Shown piece by piece: positions 15,480 through 19,135 of a DNA stretch of 19,135 bases; the stretch's first letter is position 1; every line of letters begins with the position of its first letter. Position numbers and translations under genes: made by a program. The notes beneath the pieces were generated by a model, which worked only from the letters and a program-made list of their open reading frames with translations, was not told the DNA's origin and ran no database searches. Source of the stretch: CANNBR01 sp964592275 (GTDB lineage: Bacteria > Babelota > Babeliae > Babelales > CAIQNR01); assembly GCA_964592275.1 (NCBI GenBank), contig CAZQDJ010000020.1, positions 1-19,135 on the forward strand. The letters are read 5' to 3'.

Positions 15480-16406
15480 ATGGCTCAATTTTCAGTTAAA
15501 GAGGGAGTGAGATTTTCACTTTCTGCATATGGTAAACATTTGGTACTGTTGCTTAGTGCGACGGCGTTGGTAGCTGGCTCTTACTGGCTTGCTACGGTTG
15601 CTCCACGTTTTGTGGCAGAGAAATTAGGAGTACATCAAGTTCTCGATGTTAATATGGTTGCTATGATGCAACAACCTCAGGGTCAAGCAACTGATCAATC
15701 AACAATGGTATTGCAAAAAGTGCAAGAAGTTACTGCTAAAATTTCTACTCATCTTCAAACGGCTCCAAAACATCTTTTGGGAATAGTGCTTTTGGTATTT
15801 CTTTTGGTATGGGGATTTTATCTCATGATGGCGCTTGGACTTATGAAGCTTGCGCTTGCGATCAAAGATAAAAATAGTGGTTCATTAGAGATTCTTTTTT
15901 CAGCATCTCTTCGCCAAGTAATGCGTTTTGTTGGATCATCAATTCTTCTCGGGTTGTATGCTGTTTGTGGATTGATTGGGATTGCAGTATTAACTATTCC
16001 TTTTGCTATGCTTTGCAAAGGCCTTTTGGGCGACAAAGTAACCATGATTCTTTCAGCAATTTTGTGGATTGTCTTGGTGATTACAGTACTCTGCTGGTTG
16101 GTAAGCTACATTTTTTATGGTTATTGCATTGCTGATAAACCAAATCTTGGCGCTCGTGAGGCGTTAAGAATGAGTAGAGATATTTCTCATGGTTCTCGCG
16201 GTCGTCTTATCTCTGCAATTTTAATGATGTTTACTATTGGGTCTATTGTTATGTTTATTACAAATAAACTCGTAATGATGGGCTGTGCTTGTACTGCTGA
16301 AAAACAAAGTATGTTAACGACTCTTATTGTTATGGTGGTAACGTATCCGTTTTCAATGCCATTTTTTAGCTACATCTATCGCTCATTAAGCAATGCTAAA
16401 CGTTAG
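15480..16406 (+). CDS. MAQFS-family membrane protein, paralogue 1
   Basis: This 308-residue protein has six probable transmembrane helices: about 19-39, 98-121, 150-178, 188-215, 243-267 and 279-298. A 60-residue polar loop lies between the first two. No catalytic motif is seen. The segment YIFYGYCIADKPNLGAREAL (210-229), followed by RMSRDISHGSRGR, resembles a stretch typical of DUF975/DUF4013-like and related six-helix families, in which D-x-P-x-x-x-x-EAL-x-x-S-x-x-x-x-KG follows a helix. That relation is a suggestion from pattern only. The ATG at 15480 has AAGGAG seven bases upstream. Two related genes follow on the same strand. Possible roles include envelope organisation or membrane protein handling, none supported directly. 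Confidence 0.78.
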   Translation: MAQFSVKEGVRFSLSAYGKHLVLLLSATALVAGSYWLATVAPRFVAEKLGVHQVLDVNMVAMMQQPQGQATDQSTMVLQKVQEVTAKISTHLQTAPKHLLGIVLLVFLLVWGFYLMMALGLMKLALAIKDKNSGSLEILFSASLRQVMRFVGSSILLGLYAVCGLIGIAVLTIPFAMLCKGLLGDKVTMILSAILWIVLVITVLCWLVSYIFYGYCIADKPNLGAREALRMSRDISHGSRGRLISAILMMFTIGSIVMFITNKLVMMGCACTAEKQSMLTTLIVMVVTYPFSMPFFSYIYRSLSNAKR

Positions 16407-16418
16407 GTAGTTTGAGGT

Positions 16419-16466
16419 ATGCCATCTCCAACTTGCGATAGCAAGTAGTACGGGGATCCTTGGCAT
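16419..16466 (+). repeat. Nested inverted repeat after paralogue 1
   Basis: ATGCCA (16419-16424) pairs with TGGCAT (16461-16466), and inside it ACTTGC-GATA-GCAAGT (16431-16446) forms a perfect 6-bp hairpin. There is no T-run, so it is not a standard terminator. It lies 13 bases after the paralogue 1 stop. Confidence 0.55.
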
Positions 16467-16479
16467 AAGTCATTAGTAT

Positions 16480-16513
16480 CATGGGCATTTGACCAAAAGG
16501 TTAGATGCCCATG
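16480..16513 (+). repeat. Long-stem hairpin in the leader of paralogue 2
   Basis: CATGGGCATTTGACC (16480-16494) and GGTTAGATGCCCATG (16499-16513) form a 15-bp stem over an AAAA loop, uninterrupted if two G-T wobbles are allowed. It ends 25 bases before the ATG of paralogue 2. The wobble pairs would preserve an RNA rather than a DNA structure. Not followed by a proper T-tract, so a leader or processing structure is as likely as a terminator. Confidence 0.7.
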
Positions 16514-16538
16514 AATCGTTTAAAAAAGGAATAGTACT

Positions 16539-17474
16539 ATGGCTCAATTTTCAATTAAAGAAGCGGTTATATTTTCTTTTGCTTCATGCGGAAAACACTT
16601 TGTGCTTTTATTCACAGCATCGGCATTACTAGGAGCATCAGTATGGTTTGCTACAGTTGCGCCTCGCTATGTTTCACAAAAACTAGGCATCGAGCATCAC
16701 CTTATTCATCAGGATATCAATGCTGTAGGAATATCTTACGACGAAGCAAAAGCTGATCCATCAACGATTACGCAATACAGAGCATGCGGAATGCAATGCA
16801 GAGCAGAGGAAATGATCAGTAGTATTTTTGCTCGACCTCAAGAGAGCATAGTGCTGATAGTGGTAACTTTTTTCGTGTGGGCATGGTTTCTTATTTTGCT
16901 GCTTGGTTGCATGAATTTAGGACTGAGCCTTGTTGATAAAAATGCCGGGTCGTTAATTGACTTTTTTGCGCCTTCTGCTCGCCAAATAATGCGCTTTCTT
17001 CTTAGTTGTATTTTTTATTTTTGGTACACCGTTGCGGCATTTAAAGCGTTCTTTTTTATGCGTAGGATTATTGAGGCCATTCTGAAGAAATATTTATCGG
17101 CTGAGGTTTTTCTGCCTTGTATGTACTTACTTTTGAGTGGAGTAATTATTATCTTAATTCACGGACTCACAGCCTACGTTTTTTACGGTTATTGCATTGT
17201 TGATGATTCAAAACTGGGGGGATGGAGTGCATTAAAATTAAGTACAAAGATTACTAAAGGTTCTTTGTCGCGCATTATTGTAGCACTGTTGATCTTTGCA
17301 TTGTTCGCAGGGGTTGTTGGGTACCTCATAAATATGTTGGTAATTCTGAGCGGCGTCGTGGGCGTTATGGGAGAAAAACAAGAAGTTACTCGTTTTGCCT
17401 GTACGTTACTGACCACTCCATTTTCGATTCCTTACTTCAGCTATATCTATCGCTCGCTTACGCGTAAGGCGTAG
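16539..17474 (+). CDS. MAQFS-family membrane protein, paralogue 2
   Basis: This 311-residue protein is the same length and plan as its neighbours: MAQFSIKEAVIFSFASCGKH at the start, helices at about 20-40, 102-130, 152-172, 190-218, 245-271 and 285-305, and the end motif PFSIPYFSYIYRSL. Shared blocks with paralogue 1 include FATVAPR-x-V-x-x-KLG, VFYGYCI with ALKLSTKITKGSLSR following, and DKNAGSL. The loop after helix 1 is unlike that of paralogue 1 and carries cysteines (ACGMQC, 82-87). The usual P in the D-x-P position is replaced (VDDSKLGG). The ATG at 16539 has AAAGGAATAG upstream. The function is unknown. Confidence 0.77.
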   Translation: MAQFSIKEAVIFSFASCGKHFVLLFTASALLGASVWFATVAPRYVSQKLGIEHHLIHQDINAVGISYDEAKADPSTITQYRACGMQCRAEEMISSIFARPQESIVLIVVTFFVWAWFLILLLGCMNLGLSLVDKNAGSLIDFFAPSARQIMRFLLSCIFYFWYTVAAFKAFFFMRRIIEAILKKYLSAEVFLPCMYLLLSGVIIILIHGLTAYVFYGYCIVDDSKLGGWSALKLSTKITKGSLSRIIVALLIFALFAGVVGYLINMLVILSGVVGVMGEKQEVTRFACTLLTTPFSIPYFSYIYRSLTRKA

Positions 17475-17539
17475 TTATTTGGGTTTAGTATCATGAGTAT
17501 TTTAATTTTTTAATTAGGTTCGGTTCTTCGTTGAGTTTT

Positions 17540-17850
17540 ATTGTGAAGATTGACATAGCCCTTCTACTCGTCGTCCTCAGCGATACGAGAGCTGCGGCAG
17601 TGTACGTAGTACAGTGCTAAGCGAAGTGAGCGTAAGGATCCAGAATAATTGCATAAAAATCATTACAGTGAATAAGTATGGAAACTAAAAAACCAGCAGT
17701 TTACATCATGGCAAGTTGAACTAACGGGACTCTTTCTTTGGTAAATAAAGATGACTCTGGTGTGGTTTATTTCTGGATCCTTACGCTCGCTTCGTCTAGA
17801 CATTGCATTTCATGCAATACTGCGACTTTCGCCTCGCTGAGGACGACGAG
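17540..17850. repeat. Complex inverted-repeat element, copy B
   Basis: The gap 17475-18011 holds no credible gene and is dominated by this element. Outer arms: 17569-17583 and 17834-17850 (TCGCTGAGGACGACGAG). Inner arms: 17619-17643 and 17773-17797, matching at 22 of 25 positions. The hairpin tips TGTAC-GTA-GTACA (17601-17613) and ATTGCAT-TTC-ATGCAAT (17802-17818) occupy the same places as those of copy A but differ in sequence while staying paired. Compared with copy A, about 70 extra bases lie in the centre (around 17676-17745). Homology to copy A also extends outside the left arm (TTAT-x-GTGAAGAT). Confidence 0.8.
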
Positions 17851-18011
17851 GATTTTTATTTATTCATTATTTTCGAAGATCACTCTGACAAGAACCTCTG
17901 TAATTTTCAGCGAAGGATAGAAGCTGGTAGTGTTACGCGTTCTTTTTTTTCTTAAAATCATAAATCAGATAATCTTGGCGGCAGATAAAATTTTTAAGAT
18001 AGGAACACAAA

Positions 18012-18941
18012 ATGGCTCAATTTTCGGCTAAAAAAACATATGATCTTTCTTTTTCTGCCTATTATAAGCATTTTGTACTTTTAGTGATGGCAACAATAAT
18101 AGTGGCCGCACCATTGTGGTTCTGTTCTGGTATATTGGAGCGCATTGCTCGGCAATCGGGTATTCCTGAGGCTGTAAATATTATAGCTATTGCAAAAAAA
18201 CAAGGGCATCCAGCAGGGTTTGCATCGGTAGGGTCTGAGATGGCAGCAAATCTTAAAACAATTCCAGCACAGTATTATCTTGCATGGCTCTTAGTATTTT
18301 TGTGCGGCTATGCACTGTTTTTCTTTTTGACATTTGGATTAATGAATATTTGTTTGACACTGAAAGATACGGGGCATGGTTCTTTAAAACTTCTTTTTTC
18401 ATCTTCATTTGATCAGGTAAAACACTTTGTGGGCGCTGCGGTTTTGTATTGGCTTGGCATGATAGGCGGTAGCATAGTGGCTGTGTTTGCAGTTGTCCCA
18501 GTAATTATGATTGGTAAGCTTTTTCTAGGTATAAAAATCATTACTATGGTTTCCGTTACTGTTTGCCTTTGTTTATTTTTTGCAATATTGGTGTGGCTGA
18601 TGGGATATATGTTTTTTGGGTTTTGTATTCTTGATAATCCTTACATTGGTTCACTGGAAGCGTTACGTATGAGCGCTGCTTTGGTAAAAGGTTATCGCGG
18701 TCAGATTATTAAGACTTTGCTATTTACTTTTTTAGCAGCGATGGGTCCTTTATTTATGTTGCTTGTAGTTGGAATGACGGGTACAAAATTGTTTCTTGCT
18801 GGCAGTGACATGAGCACGTTTCTTATTAACTTTGTCTTTATTCTTGTTACTTATCCGATTTTTTTCTTGTGTAGTAGTTATATGTATCGCGCATTGAATC
18901 CTAAACAATCAGAAATTGATAAGAATTTGTCAGAAAATTAA
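18012..18941 (+). CDS. MAQFS-family membrane protein, paralogue 3
   Basis: This 309-residue member is the most diverged of the three at the N-terminal half (MAQFSAKKTYDLSFSAYYKHFVLL) but keeps six hydrophobic segments at about 20-38, 88-115, 138-165, 176-205, 230-256 and 270-290. The best-conserved block is FFGFCILDNPYIGSLEALRM (201-220), followed by SAALVKGYRGQI, the clearest version of the D-N-P ... EAL-R-M-S ... KG pattern. The ending Y-x-YRALNPKQSEIDKNLSEN adds a charged tail not present in the others. The ATG at 18012 has AGGA seven bases upstream. It is separated from paralogue 2 by 537 bases including repeat copy B, so it probably has its own transcription start. The function is unknown. 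Confidence 0.77.
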   Translation: MAQFSAKKTYDLSFSAYYKHFVLLVMATIIVAAPLWFCSGILERIARQSGIPEAVNIIAIAKKQGHPAGFASVGSEMAANLKTIPAQYYLAWLLVFLCGYALFFFLTFGLMNICLTLKDTGHGSLKLLFSSSFDQVKHFVGAAVLYWLGMIGGSIVAVFAVVPVIMIGKLFLGIKIITMVSVTVCLCLFFAILVWLMGYMFFGFCILDNPYIGSLEALRMSAALVKGYRGQIIKTLLFTFLAAMGPLFMLLVVGMTGTKLFLAGSDMSTFLINFVFILVTYPIFFLCSSYMYRALNPKQSEIDKNLSEN

Positions 18942-18975
18942 TGAGAAAATAAAAACCATTGTCATTGCGAGCTTG

Positions 18976-19017
18976 CGTGGCACCACGCCTTAGCCATGGC
19001 TAAGGCGTGGTGCCACG
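18976..19017. repeat. Perfect 42-bp palindrome after paralogue 3
   Basis: The left half CGTGGCACCACGCCTTAGCCA is exactly the reverse complement of the right half, with no spacer. The imperfect flanks GAGCTTG and ACGTAGCTTC allow a slightly longer cruciform. It sits 34 bases after the stop of paralogue 3. There is no T-run, so it is not a normal intrinsic terminator, though such a stem would block polymerase or exonucleases. The preceding GTCATTGCGAGC resembles the start of a common type of bacterial intergenic repeat. Confidence 0.9.
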
Positions 19018-19119
19018 ACGTAGCTTCATGCAAAGTCGGGCACAAGGCCTACGTCAAAAAGTTAACAATGCCTGGAATAGGAGCTTATCCGAAAATTAAT
19101 AGATACATTAAAAAAGTCC

Positions 19120-19135
19120 CGTCATCCCCAGCGAT
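19120..19135 (+). repeat. Beginning of a probable third copy of the complex inverted-repeat element, cut by the window edge
   Basis: CGTCATCCCCAGCGAT at the right edge matches the left outer arm of copies A (389-404) and B (17569-17584) at 14 of 16 positions. Only the first arm is inside the window, so the assignment rests on these bases alone. Confidence 0.45.

Noticed and set aside
17738..17920. 60-codon open frame inside the gap between paralogues 2 and 3
   Set aside because: It runs through the right arm of repeat copy B, has no ribosome binding site and encodes nothing recognisable; the equivalent part of copy A is not open in the same way.
18976..19017. 42-bp palindrome as an ordinary rho-independent terminator of paralogue 3
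   Set aside because: No T-tract follows the stem on either strand, so the standard terminator definition is not met.

Overview
The window looks like a chromosomal piece of a low-GC, Gram-negative-type, host-dependent bacterium. The best guess is Candidatus Dependentiae (TM6) or a similar intracellular symbiont. The reasons are two secreted ankyrin-repeat proteins, a secreted M48-like protease, an amino-acid:sodium symporter, an otherwise ordinary housekeeping set (ruvA, ftsQ-ftsA-ftsZ, pgeF, secA) and dispersed intergenic palindromes. The phylum is inferred from gene content and sequence style, not from a marker search. Genes end in TAA or TAG under the standard bacterial code.

Layout. (1) Positions 1-252, minus strand: tRNA-Gly(GCC), a promoter-like site, and the first codons of a gene running off the left edge. 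(2) Positions 253-684: no gene, but a complex inverted-repeat element (copy A). (3) Positions 685-4031, plus strand: ruvA, an AGCS-type symporter and a secreted ankyrin protein, closely spaced and probably one operon ending at a bidirectional terminator. (4) Positions 4097-7531, minus strand: a second secreted ankyrin gene broken by an in-frame TAA at codon 51, then the M48-like metalloprotease, with a second bidirectional terminator between them. (5) Positions 7742-15362, plus strand: a good promoter, then ftsQ, ftsA and ftsZ (division), a terminator, pgeF, secA (protein export) and a 67-residue membrane protein. (6) Positions 15480-18941, plus strand: three diverged tandem paralogues of a six-helix membrane protein all starting MAQFS. 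Different palindromic or repeat elements lie in the gaps before, between and after them. (7) The right edge holds a 42-bp perfect palindrome and the beginning of what looks like another copy of the inverted-repeat element.

How it fits together. The ftsQAZ block is a reduced dcw-type cluster: FtsQ and FtsA link the FtsZ ring to the membrane. PgeF is often found next to ftsZ in other bacteria (ylmD in Gram-positives). SecA would power export of the signal-peptide proteins seen here (two ankyrin proteins and the protease), which are candidate envelope or host-interaction proteins.

The least explained parts are the three-paralogue membrane protein array with its variable repeat-filled spacers, the multi-arm inverted repeats whose hairpin tips differ in sequence but stay paired, and the nonsense-interrupted ankyrin gene with its 222-bp internal amplification.
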